From CAYGAW01 sp964347945 (lineage in GTDB: Bacteria; Chloroflexota; Anaerolineae; UBA7937; B3-Chlor): a stretch of 20,462 bases of DNA. Below, piece after piece: positions 6,859 to 15,143 of the stretch. Location of the stretch: NCBI GenBank assembly GCA_964347945.1, contig CAYGAW010000159.1, positions 1-20,462 on the forward strand, written 5' to 3'. Numbering within the stretch: position 1 is the first letter of the stretch; each line of letters begins with the position of its first letter. The notes beneath the pieces are model-generated. The model was given only the letters and a program-made list of their open reading frames with translations, made no database searches and was not told the origin of the DNA. The translations under genes and the position numbers were made by a program.

Positions 6859-7773
6859 ATGAAGGTTCAGTATCGCTTGGCACGAGAAGAAGACCTAGAG
6901 CCGGCCCACAGGGCCATGCTCGAATCACTGAATCAATTCGCCACGCAAAGGGGTATGCCTTTGGTGGAAATGGATTTTGAAGACAACCTGCCTTTGTGGC
7001 GTCACTTCCTCGGAACCAGCGGAGAAGGCTTCTTGGTGGCAGAGGTGAAGAAAAGGCTGGCAGGCTTCTGCTGCTACATTGAGCGAGGCGATCTTTGGTT
7101 TCTCTCCTACCTCGTGGTAGCGCCGGAGTTTCAGGGGACGGGCATGGGCCGGGAACTCTTTGAAAGAGCCTTGCCCGAAGCGCGCGGCAACAAACAGGCA
7201 AGAGTATTAGCAGCGTACACAAACGCATCGAACTGGCCCTCCATCTCCCTCTACACCCGTAACGGCATATTCCCCCGCACGCCCATCCTGAAGTTGGAGG
7301 GAGACATCTCCGGTTTGTGCCAGGCGACCCGTGAAATCGAGCCCCTGCCGGGTGACATAGTTTCCCTCAGTGAAGAGACGGTCGCCCTCGTCGATGACAT
7401 AGATGAGAAGGTCAGGGGATTCAAGCGTGACATTGATCACCGATTCTGGCTGGGGGCCAGCGGCATGCGATGCTACCTCTTCAAGAAGGATGGGAACACG
7501 GCCGGGTACGCCTACATAGCCGATGACGGCGCCATCGGCCCTGTGGCCGCCCTGAAGCCAGAAGACATGGAAAACATGCTCTGTTTCTGTCTCGATCACC
7601 TCTCCTCTGAGGGCGTGGACAGGTTCACTCTACATGTTCCTGGCGAAAACACAGCGGCTCTCTCACTCCTCTACGATAGGGGCTTCAAGATACAGGATCT
7701 GAGCCTTCTGTTGTCCTCCCTTCCCTTTGGCAAGTGGGAGAACTACATCATCTCCCGTCCCTCACTCCTCTAG
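6859..7773 (+). CDS. Two-domain GNAT family N-acetyltransferase
   Basis: The 304-residue protein should transfer an acetyl group from acetyl-CoA to an unknown amine. The N-terminal GNAT domain (about 1-145) has the acetyl-CoA motif A in LVVAPEFQGTGMGRELF, with Q92-x2-G95-x-G97 forming the pyrophosphate loop. A more diverged second GNAT half (about 170-304) keeps a motif B-like NTAALSLLYDRGFK near the end. Such tandem GNAT proteins often have one active and one degenerate domain. The ATG at 6859 has CGGAGG 11 bases upstream, a slightly long spacing. The gene lies after the 460-base leader and 36 bases before a response regulator, so the two probably share a transcript. I cannot name a substrate. 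Confidence 0.85.
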   Translation: MKVQYRLAREEDLEPAHRAMLESLNQFATQRGMPLVEMDFEDNLPLWRHFLGTSGEGFLVAEVKKRLAGFCCYIERGDLWFLSYLVVAPEFQGTGMGRELFERALPEARGNKQARVLAAYTNASNWPSISLYTRNGIFPRTPILKLEGDISGLCQATREIEPLPGDIVSLSEETVALVDDIDEKVRGFKRDIDHRFWLGASGMRCYLFKKDGNTAGYAYIADDGAIGPVAALKPEDMENMLCFCLDHLSSEGVDRFTLHVPGENTAALSLLYDRGFKIQDLSLLLSSLPFGKWENYIISRPSLL

Positions 7774-7809
7774 GAAGACCCTCGGGTTCGAGAGTGGAGG
7801 GTGTGGCCT

Positions 7810-8595
7810 ATGTTCAGAGCAGGCAAACTGCTGGTCGTGGACGATGAGCCATCCGTGCGTTCCTCTTTGAGAGAGATACTGGAGCACGAAGGTCATGAGG
7901 TCGTCACGGCGGCCAGTGGCGAAGAGGCGCTGTCCAAACTGAGCGAGGGCAGCTTCGACCTAGTCCTGGTGGATCTCAAGATGGAGGGCATAAACGGCCT
8001 TGAGGTCATGACAGAAGCCAAGCAACTGACGCCGGACACCGTGGTCATCATGCTCACAGCATATGGCACGCTGGACTCGGCTATCGGAGCTCTCCGCCAA
8101 GGAGCTCACGACTATCTCCTCAAACCCTGCAATGTGGAGGAGATAGTTGCCAGCGTCGAAACGGGACTGGCTAGGCGTTGGAGCGCCATTCACCGACAGA
8201 AGTTGATGAACGGTATCGAAGACAGCATCCGCCAATTGCAGGCCCGGACTGTACCGCTGGAGGCAGAAGCCGAGGATGTATCTGTCGCGCGCTTCATCAG
8301 AACGCGACACGTCATATTGGATCGAGAGAAGCAAATCGTCGTCGCGAAGGGGAAACCGGTGCTCCTCACCCCAACCGAATACAGGCTGCTCGCGTGCCTC
8401 ATGGGCAACATCGGTCGCACCCTTGGCTTTCGCGAGTTGGCGCAGGAAGTGCTAGGGTGCGATTTGTCCGAGAGAGAGGCACGGAGTGCCCTGAAGACGC
8501 ACCTCTGGCGACTGCGGAAGAAGCTGGAAGCCACCCTGGAGGACGTTCCCTGCATAGTGAACGTGCGCGGCAAAGGATACATGTTCGTTCCCTAG
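7810..8595 (+). CDS. OmpR/PhoB-type response regulator
   Basis: This 261-residue cytoplasmic transcription factor of a two-component system has an N-terminal receiver (about 5-120) with the acidic pocket D11/D12, phosphoacceptor D55 (VLVDLKM), T83 and K105. A linker rich in charged residues follows, then a C-terminal winged helix (about 161-261) with LTPTEYRLLACL, a recognition-helix region ARSALKTHLWRLRKKLE and the wing motif NVRGKGYMF. I prefer ATG 7810 because GGAGG (7796-7800) is nine bases upstream; GTG 7801 abuts that site and would leave no spacing. No histidine kinase is encoded nearby, so its partner is elsewhere. The 36-base distance to the upstream GNAT gene suggests an operon. Confidence 0.92.
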   Translation: MFRAGKLLVVDDEPSVRSSLREILEHEGHEVVTAASGEEALSKLSEGSFDLVLVDLKMEGINGLEVMTEAKQLTPDTVVIMLTAYGTLDSAIGALRQGAHDYLLKPCNVEEIVASVETGLARRWSAIHRQKLMNGIEDSIRQLQARTVPLEAEAEDVSVARFIRTRHVILDREKQIVVAKGKPVLLTPTEYRLLACLMGNIGRTLGFRELAQEVLGCDLSEREARSALKTHLWRLRKKLEATLEDVPCIVNVRGKGYMFVP

Positions 8596-8660
8596 CGACA
8601 GTCCCGGAATCGGACCCCAATCGTGACCATTCTGGGAACTCCACCAGCACCGCAATGTGA

Positions 8661-8666
8661 TATACT
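8661..8666 (+). promoter_or_regulatory. Possible extended -10 promoter before the REC-roadblock gene
   Basis: TATACT (8661-8666) is preceded by TGA, forming a TGn extended -10 element. No convincing -35 box lies 16-18 bases upstream. It is the only promoter-like sequence in the 113 bases between the two response-regulator genes and would start transcription about 35 bases before ATG 8709. Confidence 0.4.
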
Positions 8667-8708
8667 TCAGGTGTAAACATCACTCACTCGGTAGGGAGAG
8701 ACGACAGA

Positions 8709-9782
8709 ATGGCTGTGGCAAGGCGGGTCCTCGTGGTGGACGACGAAGAAAAGGTGGTGTTCTTCCTGCGCGAGAGCCTGGAAGAACTGGGTAAGAATTT
8801 CACCGTCAGGACGGCCAAATCGGCCGAGGAGGCGCTCGAGAAGATCGATGATCAGCCGTACGACTTGGTCATCAGCGATCTCCGCATGCCTGGCATAGAT
8901 GGCCTGGACTTGCTGAGAAAGATCAGAGAGAAGAATCCTGACACCCGCCTGATCCTCATGACCGCCTATGGCTCCGACGACGTCGAGGCTGATGCTCGTA
9001 GTCTAGACGTCTTCGATTACATCACGAAACCGTTTCACGTCTCAGACCTCGTGCAAGTTGCTCGCGATGCACTGGCCTTGCCGCCGTTGAGCGAAGAGGA
9101 AGTAGAAGTAGAGGAGGAACTAGAAGAGGAAGCAGAAGGTCTTGCCGACGACCAATCAGCGGCAATCAACCACTCGTTGAGCAACCTGCGCTTTGAGATC
9201 GGAGCGCAGTGCATCGTCCTAGCAGATGCGGAAGGGCGCGTCGTCTCCGAGGTAGGCATCACGCAGGGCCTCAACATGGGCACTTTCATGCCCCTTGTGG
9301 CCGATGGTTTGACCACGGTCTCCAGCATGGCTGAGTATCTCCAAGACGAGGAGACCTTCAACCTGGACTTCTATGAAGGTAGGAAGTACGACATCTATTC
9401 GACCGGCGTCGGCGACAACCTCATCCTGGCTCTGGTTTTCGACAAGAGGAAACAGGCCAGCCGCATCGGGATGGTCTGGCTGTACGTCAAGCGCACTATC
9501 CAGGACCTGCTCACCACCCTCTCCGGCGAAGAGCCAGCTGCCCCACCAGAGGAGGAAGCTCAAGTGGAAGAGGCCCCGCCTCTAATGGCAGACGAACCGT
9601 CCGCCGATGCTGAGAAGAGAGAGATTATCGAGTCGGCGATGACCAAGCTAGCAGAGCCGGAGGAGGAAGTCGAGACCGAGCTTGAGGCAGAAGAGGACCA
9701 CTCTACCTTCGGCATCGAGGAAGCCCTCAACAAAGGGTTGATTGACGAAGAATTCGCCGAACTGCTAAAGGGCGAGGATTGA
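8709..9782 (+). CDS. Receiver domain-roadblock/LC7 (MglB-like) fusion protein
   Basis: The 357-residue protein begins with a complete receiver domain (about 5-125): D11/D12, phosphoacceptor D57 (VISDLRMPG), T85 and K107. A very acidic linker follows (about 133-148, mostly Glu). Residues 150-270 look like a roadblock/LC7 fold: LRFEIGAQCIVLADAEGRVVS, a central helix, KYDIYSTGVGDNLILALVFD and a closing helix. No DNA-binding domain is present. The tail (about 272-357) is another acidic low-complexity stretch ending in a helix-like IEEALNKGLIDEEFAELLKG. Roadblock proteins commonly act on small Ras-like GTPases (MglB on MglA), so this may couple phosphorylation to GTPase control; that is inference, as no GTPase gene is in view. 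GGGAGAG lies nine bases before ATG 8709, and a strong terminator follows. Confidence 0.8.
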   Translation: MAVARRVLVVDDEEKVVFFLRESLEELGKNFTVRTAKSAEEALEKIDDQPYDLVISDLRMPGIDGLDLLRKIREKNPDTRLILMTAYGSDDVEADARSLDVFDYITKPFHVSDLVQVARDALALPPLSEEEVEVEEELEEEAEGLADDQSAAINHSLSNLRFEIGAQCIVLADAEGRVVSEVGITQGLNMGTFMPLVADGLTTVSSMAEYLQDEETFNLDFYEGRKYDIYSTGVGDNLILALVFDKRKQASRIGMVWLYVKRTIQDLLTTLSGEEPAAPPEEEAQVEEAPPLMADEPSADAEKREIIESAMTKLAEPEEEVETELEAEEDHSTFGIEEALNKGLIDEEFAELLKGED

Positions 9783-9809
9783 AGCCCGGGACGAGATATC
9801 TCTGGATTG

Positions 9810-9850
9810 AGAGGGCCACCCATTGTGGTCGGTGGCCCTCTTCTCTTGTT
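9810..9850 (+). terminator. Intrinsic terminator after the REC-roadblock gene
   Basis: GAGGGCCACC (9811-9820) and GGTGGCCCTC (9831-9840) form a perfect 10-bp stem, extended by an A-T pair (9810/9841), around a 10-base loop. TTCTCTTGTT follows. It ends the plus-strand unit that began near 6400. Confidence 0.85.
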
Positions 9851-9978
9851 AACCCATCACGCATGCACGCGGATATCCACCCTGCGTGCCTACATATGAA
9901 CCGAAGCCATCTCCCGCACGCGCTGCGCGTCCCCTTCTCTCACCTACGCTTCAGCACCTCCCTGTTCTACCCGCACTA

Positions 9979-9987
9979 TGCTATAAT
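9979..9987 (+). promoter_or_regulatory. Extended -10 promoter of the YjbQ-family gene
   Basis: TGC plus TATAAT (9979-9987) is a full extended -10 element, with no good -35 box at the usual spacing. The predicted start near 9994 leaves only about seven bases before ATG 10001 but about 31 bases and a Shine-Dalgarno before GTG 10025. This helps decide the start of the gene. Confidence 0.65.
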
Positions 9988-10024
9988 AGCTACAGACCAG
10001 ATGCAGGATAGGGAGGGCGATGCC

Positions 10025-10414
10025 GTGACGGAGATACGCGTATCCACGAAGAGCCGTACGGAGCTAGTCGATATCACCCGCGAGGTCCAAAAGGCGGTCG
10101 CCGAGAGTGGGGTGCAGGACGGGATATGTCACATCTACGTGCCCCACACGACCGCTGGCGTGACCATCAATGAGAACGCCGACCCCAGCGTCCGTGAAGA
10201 CATACTCATGGAGTTGAACAAGACCATACCCTTTCAGGACAATTATAAGCATCGCGAAGGGAATGCTGCCGCGCACATCAAGGCCACCATTGTGGGCAGT
10301 AGCGAGACGGTGCCTGTGGAAGGCGGTCGGCTAGCGCTGGGAACCTGGCAGGGGGTGTTCTTCTGTGAGTTCGACGGACCTCGCAGCCGCCGGGTCCTGA
10401 CCAAGGTGGCGTAG
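10025..10414 (+). CDS. yjbQ: YjbQ family protein (UPF0047, secondary thiamine-phosphate synthase-like)
   Basis: The 129-residue protein has the full set of YjbQ/UPF0047 signatures: HIYVPHTTAGVTINENADP, then DNYKHREGN and AAHIKA with the conserved His residues, and the C-terminal LALGTWQGVFFCEFDGPRSRR. The family is small, trimeric and His-rich. Weak thiamine-phosphate synthase activity has been reported, but the true role remains unclear. I chose GTG 10025 because GGGAGGG (10011-10017) is seven bases upstream; the in-frame ATG at 10001 has no ribosome-binding site and nearly coincides with the predicted transcription start. The gene looks monocistronic, as the next gene has its own promoter. 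Confidence 0.93.
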   Translation: MTEIRVSTKSRTELVDITREVQKAVAESGVQDGICHIYVPHTTAGVTINENADPSVREDILMELNKTIPFQDNYKHREGNAAAHIKATIVGSSETVPVEGGRLALGTWQGVFFCEFDGPRSRRVLTKVA

Positions 10415-10417
10415 CCA

Positions 10418-10446
10418 TTGCCCGACGCGTCCAGCTGTGGTATGAT
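10418..10446 (+). promoter_or_regulatory. Promoter of the glycoside-hydrolase-like gene
   Basis: TTGCCC (10418-10423), a 17-base spacer and TATGAT (10441-10446), with TG one base before the -10 box (extended -10). It begins just after the YjbQ stop and would start transcription about 68 bases ahead of ATG 10520. Confidence 0.65.
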
Positions 10447-10519
10447 GACGATGTCAACCACTGAGAAGGCGAATCCGCTTACCTCTACGTCGTGAGGGCC
10501 CTCCAAAGAAAGGAGCCGC

Positions 10520-11731
10520 ATGGTGCAACTGTCAGATTTCGAGCGACCCCCAAGCCTGAGAGGCATTCACGGCTCTCCTGGCACCCACGCCAATTTCGAC
10601 CATGACTACTGGATCAGACAAGCCCAGGAGATGGGCATCGGTATCTACAAGCTCATGGACGACGGCAGCGGCTCGGTACTCGAATTCGCCCGCAAGCTTC
10701 GAGCGAACAACATAATGCCCATCGTCAGGATGTGGAAGGATAGACCCAATCCCGGCACCCTCCCCTCGCAAGATCTGTCCTATGTCAGGCGGTACGTCGA
10801 AGAGGGTATTACCAGATGGTTCGAGGTCAACAACGAGCCCAACCTTCCTCATGAGTGGAGAATGGGGCAATGGCAGAGCGGAGGTAGGCCCGAACTGGTG
10901 GTTCAGAACTGGCTCATTGACGCCGAGGCGGTCATCCAACTGGGAGGCTACCCGGCCTTCCCCGCTCTGGCACAGTGTTCTTTTCACCCAGAATGCAGTA
11001 GCATCCGTTGGTATGTGGACGCCTTCGAGTGGTTGGCGCGGAATGCAGCCGACAGGGCACGCGAAGTCTTCTCCCGTGGGGCGTGGATCGCCACCCATGA
11101 CGCTGTGCTGAACCATTGCTATCGCGACGAGGCAGGAGAATGGCACTTCGAATATCCCTACGACCCCGTCTGCCAAGCTGATAGGCCCGGAAGAACCATC
11201 ATGGACGATGACAACTCTCTCATCGGCCACCGGGTGCCGGTCCAACTCCTGAGGGAGCATTTCGATCTGGAGGTGCCGGTCATGAGCACCGAGGGTGGTG
11301 TGTTCGTCCCCCATGACGGCACTGCACAATGGGATCCCCGATACCCAGCCTACGACATAGGTGGCCACGCGGAGCGGACCGTAGCCATGTTTCGATGGCT
11401 GGAGAGGAACACACCCGACTACTACTTCGGCATGTGCCCTTGGCTGATCGCCAGCGAACTCATGGGCCATCCGCCCGGGCCATGGAGTAAGGACTGCTGG
11501 TTCTGGGTAGGTAGGGAACTTCCGGTGGTGGCCGCGGTCAAGCAGATGGGGCCTCCGCTAATGGGCCCCAGGCCGGAGCCCGAACAGCCGGTGCCGGGAG
11601 AACCGTCTCAGAAAGCGCGTCTGATCAGCCAGTGGATGACGGACGAGGAAGCTCAAGAGTGGCTCGACCACTTCGCTCAGGATGAGAAGTATCGCACCCT
11701 CTTCCGCACAGAGAGCCGGGGCAGCGACTGA
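10520..11731 (+). CDS. Clan GH-A-like glycoside hydrolase domain protein, cytoplasmic
   Basis: The 403-residue protein reads as a TIM-barrel glycosidase of the GH-A type. E106 in WFEVNNEPNLP is placed like the strand-4 acid/base (NEP motif), and E258 in MSTEGGVF like the strand-7 nucleophile. Other barrel-strand segments include GIGIYKLMDDG, NIMPIVRMWKD and YYFGMCPWLIAS. No signal peptide or membrane segment is visible, so it appears cytoplasmic. The last 55 residues are a Pro/Glu-rich linker and a short helical tail. The substrate cannot be assigned; the protein could also be a non-catalytic barrel. ATG 10520 has AAAGGAG four bases upstream. The next gene, a membrane protein, starts 18 bases after the stop, so the two are probably co-transcribed. 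Confidence 0.7.
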   Translation: MVQLSDFERPPSLRGIHGSPGTHANFDHDYWIRQAQEMGIGIYKLMDDGSGSVLEFARKLRANNIMPIVRMWKDRPNPGTLPSQDLSYVRRYVEEGITRWFEVNNEPNLPHEWRMGQWQSGGRPELVVQNWLIDAEAVIQLGGYPAFPALAQCSFHPECSSIRWYVDAFEWLARNAADRAREVFSRGAWIATHDAVLNHCYRDEAGEWHFEYPYDPVCQADRPGRTIMDDDNSLIGHRVPVQLLREHFDLEVPVMSTEGGVFVPHDGTAQWDPRYPAYDIGGHAERTVAMFRWLERNTPDYYFGMCPWLIASELMGHPPGPWSKDCWFWVGRELPVVAAVKQMGPPLMGPRPEPEQPVPGEPSQKARLISQWMTDEEAQEWLDHFAQDEKYRTLFRTESRGSD

Positions 11732-11749
11732 GGTCCTGCCCGTGGCAGA

Positions 11750-13168
11750 ATGTCTTCCCTGGATCTTGTGAAAGAGAATCGATTTCCTTCCCCGACCACG
11801 CGGAGCCGCCGGCGCGCTCTTCTGGCCACAACGTCGCTGGTGATCGTGGCCGTTCTGCTGCTCTCCTTCCTGGCTCTTGATCGCCCTTTGATCCGCAGCG
11901 ATGGACTGGCCTATTTCATGTGGCTGCAGTCGCTAGCCCGCGACCACGATCTCGATCTGGCCAACCAAGCCACGCACTTTGCCGATCTGAACTCGTATCA
12001 GGTGTTCCTCAACGAGGCAACGGGCGAATATGCATCGGTTTTCCCCTACGGCTCTGCCTTCTTGTACCTGCCCAGCTACTGGCTGGCGTCAGTAGCCAAC
12101 AGGCTGACGCAGTTTCACGTCAACGACCCGTATTTCATCCGTCATCAGGGCACGGTCTTTCCGTACAGCTTCTTTCCGATGCTGGCCACCAACCTCTTCG
12201 CGCTGCTCTCTGTGGTACTGGCGTTCTTCGCCGCCATGAAGCTAAGCTCGCCTGGGTCGGCGCTACTCAGTTCTTTGGCTCTCTTTCTGGCCACACCCCT
12301 ACTCTACTACGCCACCATCGAACCCTACATGTCTCACGTCCCTGGCACCCTCCTAATGGCCCTGCTGATATACATCCTGGTCGGTTATCGTGAGCACACC
12401 GCTGCCTGGTTATTCATGGGTTTCCTACTGGGTGCGGCCCTGCTGGTCAGGTGGCAGCTGGCCCTCTACGCACTGCCCATCGGACTCGCGGGCCTGGCCA
12501 GACAGCAATGGCGGAAGCTGCTGCTGTTCATTGCGGGCTTCCTCTTGCTGGCCTGGCATCTGCCTTTCTCCTGGCTGCGGATGTACGGTAACCCCTGGGT
12601 GGTGCCCGCCGCCGTCCAGGGGCAGCAACCCTTTCTCGCCGGGCCTCTCTACATCAGGGAGGTGCTCCTGTCGCCAGAGAGAGGGTTGCTGCTATGGTCA
12701 CCTCTGGTGCTCGTGGCGGTGGCAGGGCTGTTCATCCTTGGCAGAAGAGAGCGTGACCTGGCCGTCGTCCTAGGCTTGACGGTCCTGTTGCAGGTTTTGA
12801 TGAACGCCTCCCTGTATGATTGGGGCGGAGGCTGGGCCTTTGGTATGCGGAGGATGACCGAACTGTATCCTGTGTGGGTGATCGGCCTGGCGACGCTGGT
12901 TCACACCGCGTACTCCCTCCAAAAGCATCAACGCTTGAGGCACGTCGCGCGCTGGGGAACACTGTCACTCGTACTGCTCAGCGTAGTTTTCGGCTTGGTC
13001 CTTCTCCTCTCGCACCTCAACTATGTGAACACCAACCTGGCCCATCCTGAGGGCGGCCCCCTTTGGGAAGAGATCAGGTATCATTTCGCAGAGTCCAACC
13101 TGGGCATCACCGCGCAGGTGATCAAGGAACACTACGGCGTCTGGGCCTGGAACAAGCCCGGTCCCTAG
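11750..13168 (+). CDS. Polytopic membrane protein, GT39/PMT-like glycosyltransferase candidate
   Basis: The 472-residue protein has a short basic N-terminus (RSRRRALL), then about 10-11 hydrophobic segments, starting at about residue 25 and continuing from about 127 to near 430. Between the first two lies a hydrophilic loop of about 80 residues beginning RSDGLAYFMWLQSLARDHDL. An Asp-containing first external loop of this sort is typical of GT-C enzymes that move sugar or mannose from lipid-linked donors (ArnT, PMT/GT39). I infer this from topology and loop pattern, not from a complete motif set. The ATG at 11750 has no clear Shine-Dalgarno, so translation may be coupled to the gene ending 18 bases upstream. 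The acceptor is unknown; a cell-envelope or exopolysaccharide glycan is plausible. Confidence 0.65.
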   Translation: MSSLDLVKENRFPSPTTRSRRRALLATTSLVIVAVLLLSFLALDRPLIRSDGLAYFMWLQSLARDHDLDLANQATHFADLNSYQVFLNEATGEYASVFPYGSAFLYLPSYWLASVANRLTQFHVNDPYFIRHQGTVFPYSFFPMLATNLFALLSVVLAFFAAMKLSSPGSALLSSLALFLATPLLYYATIEPYMSHVPGTLLMALLIYILVGYREHTAAWLFMGFLLGAALLVRWQLALYALPIGLAGLARQQWRKLLLFIAGFLLLAWHLPFSWLRMYGNPWVVPAAVQGQQPFLAGPLYIREVLLSPERGLLLWSPLVLVAVAGLFILGRRERDLAVVLGLTVLLQVLMNASLYDWGGGWAFGMRRMTELYPVWVIGLATLVHTAYSLQKHQRLRHVARWGTLSLVLLSVVFGLVLLLSHLNYVNTNLAHPEGGPLWEEIRYHFAESNLGITAQVIKEHYGVWAWNKPGP

Positions 13169-13379
13169 AGGACGGCCCTTGAAGCGTCGTCCAAGCCTAG
13201 CGAGCCTCAGTCCAGCCAGCACCGACCCAGGGAGCGAACCCCACGACGGTGTGCACACTGGTTTCCACCGCAGAAGAACTTGATCCTACCCTCCGCCGAA
13301 ACATAGAGTTGCCGGACTCTCGGTTTTCGCGGACAATCAAGCGGAATCTGAGCACACTGGCAGCTGAGCAAGAAAAGAA

Positions 13380-14252
13380 GTGCTACCACGGACAGACTTG
13401 TATGAGGCCATCCTAGCCCGACGCTCTGTGCGCCGCTATGACAGGGCGCCCCTTGATGGGGCCACACTTGCGCGCGTTCAGGACATCATATCGGGAGTCT
13501 TTCCTCTGGTTCCTGAGCACGGCTTCGAGATCCTAGTGCGAGACGTTGAGGCCGGCGAAGATCTGGTGAAGTATCTGGGCGGATACGGACGCCTTGTGAA
13601 TCCTCCCCATTACCTCGCACCATACATGGTCGGCCAACGCCACGTCCTGGAAGATCTGGGCTACCGTGCTGAGCAAATCGCAGTACGCCTTGCCGCCCTG
13701 GGCATCGGCACTTGCTACATCGGGGCGTTGTACCGTGAACACGAAGTTCGAGCGCGATTTGGCCTGCCGGAGGGTGCCCGCATAGGCGCGTTTCTAATCT
13801 TCGGATGGCCATCCGACACCTTAGGTGGGCGTGCTGTCAACAGGTTTCTGAGGGCCACAGTGGGAGCCACTAGGAGGCTCCCGGCGGAACGGCTCTTCTT
13901 CCAGGATACCTTCGACGATCCTGCCACTCCACCGTCGGACATCTCTCCACTGATCGAGGCCGCCCGGCACGCACCCTCCGCCGTGAATGCCCAACCATGG
14001 CGACTTCTATGGCACAGCGAACAGCTCTACCTCTTTGTGACCAGGAACAACCCCAAGTATGGTAGCGGTCCCACGGAGCACTACTGCTTTCATGACGGTG
14101 GCATAGCCATGGCCAATGTCACTCTCGCTATGGAGGCCTTGGGGATGGAGGGAGGGTGGAAACTCTTGACAGGAATCGAACCCCACATCCCCAAGCATCC
14201 CGAAAACCTGCATCCGTTGGCCACTCTTGCCATCCGGCGGAAACGCGGATAG
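13380..14252 (+). CDS. Nitroreductase-like FMN protein (TM1586 type)
   Basis: The 290-residue protein resembles the nitroreductase family in its TM1586-like form, in which two half-domains are fused in one chain. The N-terminal half starts YEAILARRSVRRYD, the phosphate-binding Arg cluster of nitroreductases, and includes LAALGIGTCYIGALY. The second half has IEAARHAPSAVNAQPWRLLW, the FMN-contact Ser/Asn/Gln/Pro-Trp motif, and DGGIAMANVTLAMEALGMEGGW. It would bind FMN and reduce an unknown acceptor with NAD(P)H. The start is uncertain: GTG 13380 has only a weak AAGAAG before it, and TTG 13398 is an alternative. The 211 bases upstream (13169-13379) show no convincing promoter or terminator. Confidence 0.85.
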   Translation: MLPRTDLYEAILARRSVRRYDRAPLDGATLARVQDIISGVFPLVPEHGFEILVRDVEAGEDLVKYLGGYGRLVNPPHYLAPYMVGQRHVLEDLGYRAEQIAVRLAALGIGTCYIGALYREHEVRARFGLPEGARIGAFLIFGWPSDTLGGRAVNRFLRATVGATRRLPAERLFFQDTFDDPATPPSDISPLIEAARHAPSAVNAQPWRLLWHSEQLYLFVTRNNPKYGSGPTEHYCFHDGGIAMANVTLAMEALGMEGGWKLLTGIEPHIPKHPENLHPLATLAIRRKRG

Positions 14253-14351
14253 ACTCAGGGCGTCGTGCGAGTCGCCCGGCGAGCCTTTTGCACTGCACTC
14301 GAATGGCGCGGACCCAACTCTCTCCCGCAGCGACACGGGCTACGACGAGTA

Positions 14352-14930
14352 ATGGTCATGGAACAAGACACCGTCACCATTGTGTCAGGACTCCCCCGAT
14401 CCGGCACCTCGTTGATGATGAGCATGCTGGAAGCCGGGGGAATGGAACTCCTCACCGACAGGATCAGGACGCCTGACGAAGACAACCCAAGGGGCTACTA
14501 CGAGTTTGAAAGGGTCAAACAGATCGAAGACGACCAGGAATGGCTGGAAGACGGCAGGGGCAAAGCTGTCAAGATGATCGCCGAGCTACTCAAGCATCTG
14601 CCCCCTCAGTATCTCTACAAGGTGATCTTCATGCGCCGCAAGATGGAAGAGATCCTGGCGTCACAGAAGCAAATGTTGATCCGAAGAGGAGAGCCCACCG
14701 ACAAAGTGAGCGATGAGGAGATGGGGCGGATGTTCGCTGGCTACCTGGAAACAGTGAAAGCCTGGATAGCGGAGCAACGCAACATAGATGTCATCTACGT
14801 GAACTACAATGATCTGTTGAATGATCCGACGCAGCATGCGGAGGAGGTCAACCAGTTCCTGGGAGGCGCTCTCAACGTTCAGAACATGATCAGCGCTATC
14901 GACCCCTCGTTGTACCGCCAGCGACGATAG
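14352..14930 (+). CDS. Sulfotransferase-fold P-loop protein
   Basis: The 192-residue protein begins with a sulfotransferase-type 5'-phosphosulfate loop, VSGLPRSGTSLMMSMLEAGG (about 11-30), then NPRGYYEFERVKQIEDD, and FMRRKMEEILASQKQML, the region that holds the Arg/Ser contacts to the 3' phosphate of PAPS. It is shorter than most sulfotransferases but matches a compact family of bacterial homologues. The acceptor is unknown. I chose ATG 14352 because similarity starts there; the reading frame extends up to GTG 14265 but encodes an unlikely Arg/Cys-rich leader. No good Shine-Dalgarno is seen, only GAG near 14347, so ATG 14358 is possible. No APS/PAPS-making gene is in the window. Confidence 0.8.
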   Translation: MVMEQDTVTIVSGLPRSGTSLMMSMLEAGGMELLTDRIRTPDEDNPRGYYEFERVKQIEDDQEWLEDGRGKAVKMIAELLKHLPPQYLYKVIFMRRKMEEILASQKQMLIRRGEPTDKVSDEEMGRMFAGYLETVKAWIAEQRNIDVIYVNYNDLLNDPTQHAEEVNQFLGGALNVQNMISAIDPSLYRQRR

Positions 14931-15092
14931 TCTTCCGTGTGTTGACAGCGCCACCCGTACGCGCGCGCCACCCCTTGCCCGAGACCGGGTTGAAGACAAG
15001 AAGTATCCCGCCCAGCATCACCCCGCCGGATGCATCCTGAGTAGGCCGCAGGCCATCCCTGTCCGGCAGGAGAGAACTGAGCGTGCCCGGCA

Positions 15093-15121
15093 TTGACCAG
15101 CGGTGATAAACCAGGTATAAT
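15093..15121 (+). promoter_or_regulatory. Promoter of the NAD salvage operon
   Basis: TTGACC (15093-15098), a 17-base spacer and TATAAT (15116-15121) are a near-perfect sigma70 promoter. The expected start near 15128 falls at the GGAGGAGG Shine-Dalgarno, so the leader is very short. This rules out the in-frame TTG at 15093 as a translation start. Confidence 0.85.
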
Positions 15122-15143
15122 AAGTATGGAGGAGGTTATGCCG

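Noticed and set aside
10532..11470. 312-codon minus-strand frame opposite the glycoside-hydrolase-like gene
   Set aside because: The plus-strand product has catalytic motifs, a promoter and a Shine-Dalgarno; the opposite frame has none.
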